NCBI RefSeq assembly: GCF_029867415.1
Contig: NC_081183.1
Location: 113,745,061 to 113,809,060, forward strand
Length of the DNA: 64,000 bases
Direction: 5' to 3'
Source of the DNA: Vicia villosa
Taxonomy: Eukaryota > Streptophyta > Magnoliopsida > Fabales > Fabaceae
The translations under genes and the position numbers were made by a program. This document shows positions 1-11,400 of this stretch, piece after piece. Within the stretch, counting starts at the first letter, position 1. Every line of letters begins with the position of its first letter. The notes below the pieces were generated by a model. The model was not told the DNA's origin. It did not search any database and saw nothing but the letters and a program-made list of their open reading frames with translations.

Positions 1-520
1 TCCCATGCTTGCAAATGATGTCAACACTTTTCAAAATCTGAAATTTGCCTTCATTTTTCCAGATTCGCACTGGTGCAATCGATTTGCACTTTATGCAAAT
101 CTATTTACATAACTGAAAAAGGCAAAATCTGGGGCAAAAACAGTTATGCAAATCGATTGCTGTCTTATGCAAATCGATTTGCACTGATGGCAGAAGCAAA
201 TCTGGTGCAAAAACAGTTGTGTAAATCGATTTACACCTTATGTAAATCGATTTGCATAGTGAAAATGTTGAAAAATGCTCCTTTTGATGGATGTTTTGAC
301 TTGGTACCTACAAAGCACAAACACACAAAAGCACAAGGCAATATTTTGGTATTTTGGTTAGTAAAACAATATATACAAGAATAAAACTTGGGTGCTCGAT
401 GATTCCCTTGCAGATGAATTGTGCACAACATCACCAGTAGAACTCTAAGTTAAAACTTCTTGATTGATGATTGGTATGCAAATGATGTGTAATCTTAGGG
501 TCAAAAATTGGGGTATCACA
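1..520 (-). mobile_element. Terminal part of an LTR inserted in Ogre-1
   Basis: The plus strand ends in a GGGGTATCACA terminus at 520, which read on the minus strand is a TGTGATACCCC LTR start like those at 12139, 20517, 26211 and 41849. At exactly this point the RNase H reading frame of Ogre-1 stops matching its family. The other end of this LTR and any internal region lie left of the window. The stretch has no coding ORF; the apparent plus-strand ORF over 73-384 comes from short repeats. A full LTR or a solo LTR are both possible. Confidence 0.65.
74..256. repeat. 73-bp tandem repeat with paired ATCGAT palindromes
   Basis: Three units start at 74, 147 and 220, a spacing of 73 bp. Each carries two copies of a palindrome of the type TGCAAATCGATTTGCA or TGTAAATCGATTTACA (74-88, 94-109, 147-160, 168-183, 220-235, 241-256). 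The copies at 168-183 and 220-235 are perfect 16-bp palindromes. The array lies inside the LTR fragment, so it is probably part of that element's promoter or U3 region. Confidence 0.8.
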
Positions 521-2126
521 CACACTTCCTTTGATTTCCTTTTGCGAAGTGTACTGGATGTCATACTCTATTAAGATCATTTGCCATCTTGCTATTCTTC
601 TAGAGAGAGCAGTTTTTTCGAACACATATTTGATAGGATCCATTTTGGAGATCAGCAAAGTGGTATGGTTTAGCATATACTGTCTTAGTCGGCGAGCCGC
701 CCATGCCAAGGCACAGCAAGTTTTATCGAGCAGTGAGTATCTTGTTTCATAATAGGTAAACTTTTTGCTAAGATAGTAGATTGCATGCTTTTTTCGGCCA
801 GACTCGTCATGTTGCCCCAGTACACACCCCATTGAATCTTCTAATACTGTTAGGTACATTATCAGAGGTCTTCCTTCCATTAGTGGTAGTAAGATTGGCG
901 GTTTTTAAAGATATTCTTTGATTTTGTCAAAGGCTAATTGGCATTTGTCGTTCCATCTTTCTACTTGATCTTTCTTCAACAATTTGAAGATTGGCACACA
1001 AGTAGTAGTCATATGGGCAATAAATCTGGCGATGTAGTTCAGACGTCCCAAGAATCCTCTGACTTGTTTCTCAGTACGGGGTATGGGCATTTCTTGAATG
1101 GCTTTGACCTTGGCAGGATCAACTTCAATACCCTTGCTGCTGACTATGAAACCCAAGAGTTTACCGGATCTTACTCCAAAGGTACACTTGTTCGGATTCA
1201 GTCGCAACCTGTACTTCCTGAGTCTGTCAAACAGCTTGTGCAGATGACCCAGATGTTCTTCTTCGGTGTTGGACTTTGCAATCATATCAACCACATAAAC
1301 CTCTATTTCCTGATGAATCATATCATGGAACAGAGCTACCATTGCACGCTGATACGTTGCTCCTGCATTCTTTAAACCAAAGGGCATCACTTTGTAACAA
1401 AAGGTTCCCCAGGGTGTTGTGAAGGTTGTTTTTTCCATGTCTTCGGGCACCATCTCGATTTGATTGTAACATGAGAATCCGTCCATAAAGGAAAATATCT
1501 TGCATTGTGCAGTATTGTCAACCAGTACATCGATGTGAGGTAAAGGGAAATCATCTTTGGGGCTTGCCCGATTCAAATCTCTGTAGTCTACACACATTCT
1601 GACTTTCCCGTCTTTTTTAGGCACAGGCACAATGTTAGCTATCCATGGAGGATAACTCACAACTTTTAGAAAACCAGCATTGAATTGTTTCTCAACCTCG
1701 TTTTTAATCTTCTTGGACATGTCGGGCCTACTTCTTCGCAGCTTCTGCTTAACTGGAGTGCTACCTTCTTTGATTGGCAGGCGATGGACCACAATATCCG
1801 TGTCGAGGCCAGGCATATCTTCATAGGACCAAGTGAATATCTCAACGTAGTCTTGTAACATTTGAATCAGTCTTTGCTTGACACTGTCTTCTAAATCAGC
1901 CCCTATCTTGACTTCTTTCTTCTCTTCGTCCCTGCCCAGGTCGATAACCTCAATTGGCTCTTCATGCGGCTGTATAGTCCTTTCTTCTTGTTCTAATAGC
2001 CTTGCAAGTTCCCTAGGTACTTCACAATCTTCCTCACTTTCGTCCTCAGTTTGGTAGATCGGATTTTCAAAGTCATGACTGGCAATAGCAGAATCGTTAT
2101 CAACAGGATCCAGAGTGCCTGTGAAT
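521..2126 (-). pseudogene. Ogre-1 reverse transcriptase and RNase H (broken)
   Basis: This is the second exon of the Ogre-1 polyprotein. An acidic linker is followed by RT motifs (VPKKDGKVRMCVDYRDLN, FMDGFSCYNQI, TPWGTFCYKVMPFGLKNAGATYQRAM), then RNase H (MYLTVLEDSMGCVLGQ, HAIYYLSKKF). The catalytic YVDD box reads YVVD: codon 1289-1291 is GTT instead of GAT. A TAA at 905-907 replaces an expected glutamine between RT and RNase H, with the frame unchanged on both sides. Coding similarity ends at about 521 just after a KEIKGSV motif, where the foreign LTR begins. The protein would copy element RNA into DNA in cytoplasmic particles; this copy cannot. Confidence 0.85.
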
Positions 2127-2393
2127 CTGCATTTATTATGTGGGTGTGTGTAAGAACACATAGCTATTTGAAAATGAATAAAGTAAAGAAACAAAAAGGA
2201 TCACAAAATTAGAATATGCAAACGTCCCATGATTTTATTGAATGAACATATGATCATGGTATGACAAACCCTTATAAAAAAGGACCAATGTGCTTCGGGC
2301 AAGGCACCTGGCTTTTAAGTTCATGGTTCGATAGTACAGGAACCATTTTTATTTTTGAACATATAAACAACGAAAACAGGAAATTGCATTTAC
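2127..2393 (-). other. Predicted spliceosomal intron of Ogre-1, protease to RT
   Basis: The protease-linker frame ends in GAG TAA, where the last bases form a donor GTAAATGC starting at 2393. A pyrimidine-containing acceptor ATAAATGCAG ends at 2127. Removing these 267 nt deletes the stop codon and joins the linker to the RT exon in frame. An intron at this place is described for Ogre elements; the exact sites here are inferred. Unspliced RNA would give Gag-protease only and spliced RNA would give the longer polyprotein. Confidence 0.6.
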
Positions 2394-4510
2394 TCCTGAT
2401 CAAAGGAGATAACATCTTCAGCTTCCCAGTTGTTCAATCCATTGTTGTGAGTAGGGAATATCCAGTTGCTCCAGTTGCAGTTGTCCTTTTCGTCTTCCAC
2501 AATATTGACTTCTTTGGTGACGAGATGAGCTGTTGATCCTTCAGGATGAGCAAGATGCCCTGCTGGATACGAGAGCCCAGACTGAGGTACCTCTGTTGGC
2601 TGAGACAGATACTTGATAAGATCGTCCCATCCAGTTGGGATGATGTCTTTGATAGAGACTTGTGCACTCTGGGGAGCAGTGTACTGCATCAGAAAATCAT
2701 TCTCGTTATTTGGTGTTTCCCATAATTCTTTAGGAGTGACAGGGCTTGTGAGTGTCATATTGTCTTCGAAATGTTCATCCCATCCAGTTGGGGTGATTTC
2801 TTCAATAGCGATCTGTGAGCTTAGGGGAGCGGAATACTTCACCATAAAGTCATACTTGCCACTTGGTTCTCCCAGTGTATCCCAGACTTCTTTTGGAATA
2901 AATGGACTTTGGTATTGCTTAGCAGTGGAACCAGTGATACTTTTGTTATCTTCGAACTGATCATCCCATCCAGTTGGGACAATGTCTTCAATGGCAATAA
3001 AAGAACTCTGAGGAGCAGTGTACTTCACTAGAAAGTCGTACTTGCCGCTTGGTTCTCCCAAAGTATCCCAAACCTCCTTGGAAACGGGTGGAACTTTGTC
3101 GTCTTCAATAGCATTTACTCCTTGGCTGATGAAATGTGACATTAATCCTCCAGAACGAGGACTTTGATCATTCTTCTGAGTTCCATTAGTATTGCCCAGA
3201 CCTAGCTTATCAAACTTGTAAGGTACGTCAAGGAGTTGTCCCCATACTGTGCAACCACCCTCTTCGATCACAGCTTTAGCATCTTTGAGAGAAGCCATAG
3301 TTGGAGTTATTCTTGTAGCTAAAATATGTTTGGCAGTAGAGACATATGGAGGGACCACCTCAAAAGATTGGCAGGGAGTTTCGATGAATTCACCATCCAT
3401 CTCAACATACTTGGAGTTACTCAGGTGGCTAACCACATATTCTTCTTCACCATAAACTGTGACGACCTTGCCTTTTACCGGATATTTTAACTTCTGATGC
3501 ATGGTAGAAGTTACAGCGCTTGCCCCATGTATCCAAGGGCGTCCTAGTAAACAGGAGTATGCTGGATGAATTTCCATCACGTAAAAGGTAGAATCAAAGA
3601 TCTAAGAGCCCACTATGATTGGGAGCTTAACTTCTCCGTATACTGTTCTTGTTGACCCGTCGAAGGCTCTTACCACAACATCGCTTGGTTGTAACATAAC
3701 TCCTTCGAAGTCAAGTTTTTCCAGTACTACTTTTGGTAACACATTTAACGAGGAACCATTGTCTACCAGCACATGAGACAAAGTCGTACCGTTACATTCA
3801 ATAGAGATGTGCAGGGATTTATTGTGATTTTTCCCAGCAGGGGTTAAATCAGCGTCAGAGAAACCAAGACCGTTATCCAATGTTAGACTGGCAACACAAT
3901 TTTCAAATTGGTCGACTGAAATCTCCTGTGGTACATGTGCAGCTTTCAAGAATTTCATCAGAGCTTTGGCATGAGCTTCTGAATACCTTAGCAGAGATAG
4001 CATTGAAATCTTCGAAGCAGTGTGCCCCAGTTGTTCAACAATATCGTAATCACTTTTGCAGATGATTTTCAATATCTCCTTCATTTCTTGCCTCGAAGGA
4101 TCTTCAATAGTGACTTCAACAGGTACTTGAACTGGTTCAACTAGTGGCTCTTTGCCTCGAGCATTGACATTTTGATTAGGAATCGGGACCTGGACTGGAG
4201 TAGTAGTAACATTTGGAGAAATTTTTGGCGAAAAGATCCTTCCACTTCTTGTAATCTTACTAGTTCCCACAATATTATCAACAGCTGGATTAGTAAAATT
4301 CTCGGCCTCTTCAGTCAAGGTGTCTTGTTTAACTCCATGGACATAAACATTAGTGCCATAACTTCACGGGACAGCTTTATCTGAGGAGTATGGAAATGGA
4401 GCCGGATTGGTAATGATTACAGATGCTACTCTGGGTGCAGCTGGAATCTTGAAGGGAACCTTGGTAGGGATTTTTAGTGGCATGTTAGAAACCACTGAGA
4501 CATCCTCTAT
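2394..4510 (-). pseudogene. Ogre-1 aspartic protease and protease-RT linker
   Basis: The protease part (about 4318-3560) contains the active-site region VDNGSSLNVLP, a flap-like FDGSTRTVYGEVKLP and the family block LLGRPWIHGA. A TAG at 3602-3604 interrupts it, and a TGA lies farther upstream near 4374. From 3580 to 2394 the frame is open for about 396 codons and encodes a long hydrophilic linker with a tandem repeat (separate entry), ending in an NWSNW..NNWEAED stretch that corresponds to the NW block before the intron in Ogre-2. The protease would cut Gag and Pol. The linker has no function I recognise. Confidence 0.75.
2615..3090 (-). repeat. Triple GW-containing protein repeat in the Ogre-1 linker
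   Basis: Three copies of a 51-62 residue unit occur in the linker frame. Each starts with KEVWDTLGEPSGKYDF or a variant, continues through a KYTAPQS segment and an acidic IAIEDI segment, and ends in PTGWDD or PTGWDE. The DNA under the GW motif recurs at about 2965, 2779 and 2626. The third unit is the most diverged and shortest. Ogre-2 has no such repeat between protease and intron. Confidence 0.85.
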
Positions 4511-6164
4511 CTTTATCCCATTTGAAAAAAACTTCGCACAAATTGTCTATAGAAGGAAGTTTCTCAAACATAATGATACGACGATCCATCCACTTTTGAA
4601 TTCCTCCTTTCAAATTTTCACAATCATTGGGTAGGTGTGCGCAATAAAAGCAATCAGGGTCACAACCTGGAAATAAACCAGCTTGTATTAGCTTTCTTTT
4701 GATTTGAAGGAGCGGAGTTGACAGCTCTCTCACATCATAGATATAAATAGTGTCCATGATAGCATTAACGGTCTTGTCGTGTTTTGGCATAGGCGCAGTG
4801 ATGACATTTGGAGTATCTGGAGGATCGAATTCAATTTCCCCAACATCTATCATGTCTTGGATTTTATTTTTCAGGGCCCAACAGTGATCTGCGTCATGTT
4901 CAGGACAATTGGAATGGTATGCACATGTTGCGTCGGGGCGATAACTAGGAGAGGAAGTGTTGACATTCTTCGGAGGATCTTTCAATGTAATCAGATTTGC
5001 CTTCAACAAGTGCTGCAATGCTTGAGAGATTGGCATATTGATTCTGGTGAAGTTTCTTCTCGGTGCATCTGGTCGACGCGTATACTTCGGCGGTTGATCT
5101 TTTTGAGGTGCAGATGCAGAGATCTGAACAGCCCCTACAGATTGGTGATGCTCACTTTTGCAGCTTTTCTGACTGTGCACTGTATTGACTTCATTTCTCC
5201 CACTGATGGGCCTCTTTGTAGTACCAGAGGAGGAGTCTACTTGAATTTTTCCACTTTGAATGCCGCTTTCAACACGCTCTCCAATTAATATCAGGTCAGT
5301 GAAACCTGACGACGAGCTTCCCAGCAAATGACTGTAGAAAGGGCCAGTTAAAGTGCCCATGAACATGTCGACCAGCTCGCGATCAGATAAGGGAGGTTGA
5401 ACCCTTCCAGCTAGATCTCTCCACTTTTGTGCATACTCTTTGAAACTTTCTTTTGGTGCCATGGTCATGCCCCATAGTTGAGTACGGGTTGGTGCAAGGT
5501 CAGCGTTGTATTGATACTGTTTGTAGAAAGCAGCAGCCAGATCTTCCCAAGTGTGTACTTTTGCACTTTCCAGTTGGTAGTACCACTCGAGTTGAGTACC
5601 CGACAGACTTTCTTGGAAGAAATGAATCCACAATTTATTTATCTGCCGTATGAGGTAGTATCTTCCTCACATAGGATCTTAGATGCAGCTTTGGGCATGA
5701 GACTCCATCATACTTTGCAAAGATAGGAACTTTGAACTTTGGAGGGATAACAACATCTGAGACGAGTCCAAGATCATTGAAGTCTAAACCAGATATTTTT
5801 TGTATCTCCATAGCTTTCATGCGTTCTTCCAACTGCTGGTATTTGATATCACCCTGTTCGTCTTCGGAGTGATAATCTTCTTCGTCAGGAGAGAGAGAGA
5901 GAGTTTGGCAGAACCCTGGTTGCTGTGGTTGTCTTCTTGATCACCTTCACCGACTACTTCAGGGATTGGCGCTTTTCTAGGCATCCTGGCTGGGACTCTG
6001 ACTTTCCTCACGAGGTGGCTTAAACCTACAGATCCCTTAGGCTTCTTTTTCTTCTTGGTCATCAGGGCTTTCAGTTCCTGTTGCCCCTTTGTTAGCTCCA
6101 AAATTGCTATCTGAACTTGGGCGTTTTGTGCCTCGAGATTCTTAATGCTTGTTTCGGAATCCAT
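4485..6164 (-). pseudogene. Ogre-1 gag (frameshifted)
   Basis: Gag is split over three frames. The N-terminal piece (6164-5817) has a coiled-coil-like start and a lysine-rich patch. A short middle piece (5832-5635) has VIPPKFKVPIFAKYDG. The main piece (5633-4485) contains the retrotransposon Gag core (IHFFQESLSGTQLEWYYQL, FKEYAQKWRDLAGRVQPPL, ELVDMFMGTL) and a cysteine-histidine cluster (CAYHSNCPEHDADHC). One frameshift lies at a GA microsatellite near 5900 and another near 5640. The product would be the structural particle protein; it is not made intact here. The ATG at 6164 is the natural start candidate. Confidence 0.8.
5889..5902. repeat. (GA)7 microsatellite in gag
   Basis: Seven GA units lie inside the gag frame where the reading frame shifts between the first and second gag pieces. 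Slippage in this tract is the simplest cause of the shift. Confidence 0.8.
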
Positions 6165-6320
6165 CCCTTCTAACTGAAATAAACAGCGAGGAGATGAGAA
6201 ACCTGTTATGTGGACCTGTTATGCAATGTTTATGAATGAAATGTATATGCAATGTTTTCAAGGATCTTAGAATTTAGATTTGTTTAAACAAGAGAGAAAC
6301 AAACATTTATTAGTCAAACA

Positions 6321-6406
6321 TTTTATTTCTTTTTTTCCTTTTCTTTTGTCTCTTTTTTTTCTTTTCTTTTGTCTCTTTTTTTTCTTTTTCTTTTCTTTGC
6401 CTCTTT
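6321..6406 (-). repeat. Polypurine tract between ORF1 and gag of Ogre-1
   Basis: The plus strand is an almost pure pyrimidine run of about 86 bases made of two to three copies of a unit around TTTTCTTTTGTCTCTTTT. On the element's sense strand it is polypurine. It separates ORF1 from gag in an otherwise non-coding spacer (6165-6520). It may be only a slippage repeat. Confidence 0.75.
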
Positions 6407-6520
6407 CGGGCTTACAAGATAAAGCACAAAATAAAGAAAATAAAGGATTCTTCAAGCCTCCCATGGACGCTTTCTCTTTGCACCCAGGAACGTGTTGATA
6501 TAATGTTCTTCATGGAGTTG

Positions 6521-7788
6521 TCAGGTGAGCTCCAACACTTTCCTCTCATAGTCTTGACAGTGTGCTTTGAAGGTGTCTCTTTCTTCTCTTAGTTGAACCC
6601 AAGATTTCTGCAGCTCTTCTAGGTCAGTCGGCATGTCCGGATGTAAAATAACTCGAGGTTCCTCCCCTTCGACTTCTGGCTCGATGGTCACAGGTAGGAT
6701 AGTGGGATATGGCATGATGAACCTCTGAGCACGAGCACACACCTATTTGAGGTAAGGCTCCATGGGAATAGAATTCCATTGTCCTAAAGTCTTGCTTTCT
6801 ACTTTGTAGACACTGCCCCAAGCATGTATAAACCTTCGTCGATATCTTTGGGAATCATCTTCGTAGTCGAACATAATGCCATGGATAATCATGTCATGAG
6901 GACCATTTCTTCGTGCATATCCGAATTGGCGCAAAGCTAAAGAGGGGTTGTAGGTGATGCCTCCCCTAATGCCAAGGAGTGGCACATTAGGGTACTCCCC
7001 ACAATGGTCAATGAGAGTGATGTCTTTTTGAAAGAAGTTGTTCCACCGGATATCTGAATGAGACAAATACATAATCCTGCAAGACCATTGCATCCTTTGC
7101 TCGTTTCTCAATACTGATCGGGGAAGGTGTAATGTAAACCATCTAGTGGTACACAACACATAAGAGTTCCTCGCTTTTTCATGGTACGAGTGTGTAAAGA
7201 ATGTAGAATGTCTCCCAGCAAAGTAGGTACCGGATTGCGTGTTAAGAAAATGTTGATAACGTGCACACTTATGAATTGGTCGGGATTAGGGAATAAAACC
7301 AACCCATAAATCAAAAGAGCCACAACTTCTTCAAAAGCTTGGTAACTCCTATCTTTTAATAGTGATCGAGCCTTTCCCAATAAGAACTTAGCAAGCAAAC
7401 CTTTGACTCCACTCTTTCTTTCCCAATTGGACTCGATTTCTGACTTTCGTAAGTGTAAAGCAGCAGCAATGATTTCAGGCTTTGGGACCTTTTCTAAACC
7501 ACTAAAAGGTAATTGATCTCGAACAGGTAGCCCAATTAATTCAAAGAATTCCTCCAAGGTGGGTACTAGCTGGTAATCAGGAAATGTAAAACAATGATGT
7601 TCGGGATCAAAGAATTGGAACAGGACCCGTATCATGTCTTCTTCAAATTTTGAGGTAACCAAATGGAGTAGGTGACCGTGCCTTTCGGTGAATTGAGCGT
7701 TTCTGGGAAATTCTGATATTAAGTCCTTTAGTTCAGATGGTACTATTGAGATGTTGATCCGGATATAATCTCTGGTAGTGGGAGCCAT
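6521..7788 (-). pseudogene. Ogre-1 ORF1 (DUF7745, plant-mobile-domain-like)
   Basis: This ORF lies upstream of gag in the same direction, as in Ogre elements. It opens with ATG at 7788 and contains the family blocks FFDPEHHCFTFPDYQLVP, TLEEFFELIGLPV and YGLVLFPNPDQFI, typical of DUF7745 proteins, a group I relate to the plant mobile domain. The frame shifts near 7145 and continues from about 7159 to 6743 (RIMYLSHSDIRWNNFF, GIRGGITYNPSLALRQFGY). A TAG at 6743-6745 precedes a charged, coiled-coil-like tail ending at 6521. The biochemical role of ORF1 in Ogre is not known. Confidence 0.75.
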
Positions 7789-8465
7789 TACCTACAATAA
7801 CAAAACAAAAGTAAACTCTTCGATCCTTGAAATGATTAGTGAGAAAATGATATGTTTATGATGCTTATGATGTCATGATGTCAAACATGTGGAAAACACA
7901 AACAAATCACACAATAGCCTTAGGTTTAAAGGCTTGCACGAGGTTTATAGGTGATACCCTCCCCACTGAAGTTGAGTTGGTTTAAATCTGCCTTAGAATG
8001 GTATTCGGGTTCTATGATCCTTGGAGACAACATCTCAATACGGCACTCGGACGGCCGATCAAAACATTCCTCGAGGATAACCAACTTCGATCAATTTCAA
8101 AGCCAGTCACTTAATAGGCCACAAGTCAAGTTCAACTAAAGGTTCTAAGGCAAATTAGTGCTTGATGACATTTCGGAAGCCTAACATACTCCTTGATCGT
8201 TTTCAAGGGATATCAGTACAAGCCAAAGTGTCGCACTAACGGTGACTACCAGATCAACCGTATCGGTACATGTCGTACAGTTTCCTTGGTCTATTGTCAC
8301 ATACTTAAGGTATCTCGAGATTCGGGCTAGAATCTTTCACACAAGTAAATACCCAAACAAACCTTTGAAAAATAGAGCAAACAAGACAAGCAATTGAAAG
8401 TATCGAAGTGATCTAAACTCTAAGGTAACCCCTTTAAAAAAAATTTGTTTTTGAATTCCCCAGCA
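7789..8465 (-). other. Ogre-1 5' leader and damaged primer-binding site
   Basis: This is the spacer between the LTR and ORF1. At 8456-8465 the plus strand reads TTCCCCAGCA, which matches the outer half of the tRNA-Arg-type site seen beside the Ogre-2 LTR. The inner half and the expected TGTA LTR terminus are missing, so a small deletion has removed the junction. No ORF longer than a chance run is present. Confidence 0.5.
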
Positions 8466-11400
8466 TATGTCCAAATTGTTTGTTAATTAATTTTAAAATA
8501 AAATTAATTTTTTTTGATTTTTTTTGAAGTTGTTTTGGAGATTATTAAGTTAATTAACATATAATTATACAAATAATCATACTCATAAATTAAACTTAAA
8601 GAGAAAAATATTCTAAATATGTACAAAATTAGTTTAATAATATAAACCTAATTTAAATAAAAGAAAATATTTTTTTTTTGATTTTTTTGATAGGTTAGAA
8701 ATTAATTAAAAGATAAATATAACAATATTATCTAATTAATTAAACAAAATATTTTAATTATGAAGAAAAATAAAATATTTTTATATCAAAAATTAAGATA
8801 ATATTTTGTCAACCTAAAATATTTTTTTGCATATTTTTTCTGATTTTTAAACTATTTTATAAATAATTTTGCAAAGAAAATAAAATAAAATGGAAAATAT
8901 ATTAAATCTGGATCAAGTGTGGTTAATAGGAGGGTCTATGGTGTGGATGCGTGTTCAGGTGCGTTGGATGAGGGGACAGATGGATCTGAAGGCTGAGATC
9001 ATGAGGCGCATAATATGATGGTGGAACACAAAGCATATAATTGGTCTGACACTTAAAACACACACGCGCGCAAATCGGCCAACCAGAGGACGCCACGTCT
9101 TCGTCTTCTTCATTTCAAAATCGTGCAACCGTAGGTAAAGGCTTTACCAACGGTTTTTTCCGTCACTAAAGCTCCTGCAAATTAATAATCACAAGACAAA
9201 TTAATAATCATGAGACCATGGATCGATTGCAAATGATCCACTGATCACAACCATGGCCTTAGTTTGGTCAGATTTTGCCTTAAACTAAAAGTCCCATTTC
9301 GAGCTTCATAAACCCTAAAATGGCATATGCTTCAAACCTCCATTAAAATCAAATTAAAGTTCCAGAAACGATCAGAACATCTAACCAAACACAAATATAC
9401 AATTACATCTTGTTAAACATGCGTGTATGATTGAATTCGTGTTAGTTTATGTTTGGACAAACCGTGAGCTATGGTGCTTGGTTCTGAGTGCTTTGCTTGC
9501 TGAAAATGATTGGGATAGGTTCAAGGATGTTTGAGGATCGTGTTTAGATAATTATTTGGACTGTAAATTAGCTTAAACTAAAAATTCAAAATTTGAATTT
9601 CTTTGAAAATTTCAAGTTAACACAAGTGTGATACAAGCATATGTTTGGTTCTGAATTCGTGTCTCTCTTCTTACTGAAGTGTCCTAAGCTATTTATGAGC
9701 AATAGAGGTGCTGAAATCTTAAGCTAACAAGCATTGATTGTCTTTGAACTTTTGAATTTTTTAATATAAAAGCTTTGAATACTTTGGCCATGGCTTCAAT
9801 TTTCTTCACCCCTCTTGCTATAGGCCTGTTGTACATCTCTATGCTGCAGAAGTTAAGCTAACTTGGTGACTCAAGCTAAGGACAAAAGCTTTGGATAATT
9901 GTCTTGAACCATTTCTTTTTTTAATTTAATTTTAAATGTAATAAAATTAAATTAAAAAAGAAACAAAAATGTCATGGGCCTAATGTTGGTCATGGGAGCC
10001 CTTTAACATCATTAGAAACATGTTTGGATCATGAATGCTTGGCCTCTTTTGGAAAAAAAACCATTTTGATCAATGTTGGTTTCATGCATTTTCCCAAAAA
10101 ATAGCCAACTTCAACAAGGCATAAATCCCTCAATTTTGATCATATGAAGGAGTTCTTGTACTTTTTAGAAACCTCAAGATGTCCTCTACAAGCTACTTTG
10201 GAAGCTTTTTTGCATTTGGAGAAGTTATCTTGATGTTATGGGCTTTGACAAAAAACCACTTTTTGTTGACTTTGAAAATGACCTGTAATGTCTGAGCTCA
10301 TATTTTCCAAATGGTAAATCCAATCACCATGGGACCAATTTCATTTGAAAGATAATTGAATTTCCTTCAAAATAAGCTTTGGTTGGGATTTTTTGGATGA
10401 ACGAGGAAAGAGTTATGGCCGGTCAAAGTTCAGTTGACTTTTTAGGAGAAAACCCTAATTTTGAAACTTAGGGTTTTGTTGATTTCTGAACTTTTCTTGA
10501 TGAATTATGATCAACCATTGATCAAATGATGAATTTTTTGACAAAATATGGATTTTGACCAAAAATTTCATTTTTGACTGTCTGTTGACTTTTCGGTCAA
10601 ACTGGTCGTCTGTTGACTGTTTGAGCTGCTGACTGTGCGTCCGAGCGAATCAAAGTTTGAAAATTTGTCTGGTGGTACTTTGAGACATATGGAGATCCAT
10701 GAAATCCATTTGAGGTCTCAAAAAACTTGTTCTCCTGAAAAAAACAAAAACCCTAGTTAGGGACTGTTTGTGTAGGAGACAGTTAAGCGTACCTGATTTT
10801 TGTGCAGTGTTGAGTCTCTGCTGATCATGTGATTATCAGAAGACTTCTAGAACAAAAATCTTGGAATTTTGAAATGTGAAAGATTGATTTGAATAATAAT
10901 ACAAAACACGGAGAATCGTGTTGTCAACGGGTTTGACTGTTAACTGGCTGTCCGGGCATTAACGTAACAGTTAAAGTGAAAACTTAACAGTTAAAGTTAA
11001 TTTTTCTTTTTTTGTTTTTGTTGTGTTAATGGTGAAAATTATTTACCTGGGTTGTTAGAAAAACACAAACATAATAAATAAATAAAATATACCGTATGCG
11101 AACGAAATTACCGATAATAAAATTGAAAAGGATTTAATGCATATAAATAAATATTTAACTAGCAATAAACACACATAATACTATCTTGATAATTAAACGA
11201 CGGTATAACAGATAGTATAATATTTAATACTGACAGTACAAATATTACATAAAAATATAGCGAACAGTACGACAAATATAATGAACGGTACGTTATTTGA
11301 AAGCGAAAGATACAACAAACTTTAAGTATGACGATTAAAAACCCATGCTATAAATAACAACATATAGATGCACGGGAGTGTAAACATCCCAGGTCCGCAT

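Noticed and set aside
74..256. CRISPR-like spaced palindromes
   Set aside because: Only three units, imperfect and with similar 'spacers'; the context is a plant LTR and no cas-like gene is present.
73..384. Plus-strand ORF of 103 codons at the left edge
   Set aside because: It is produced by the 73-bp palindrome repeats, has repetitive CKSI/YAN content and matches no family.
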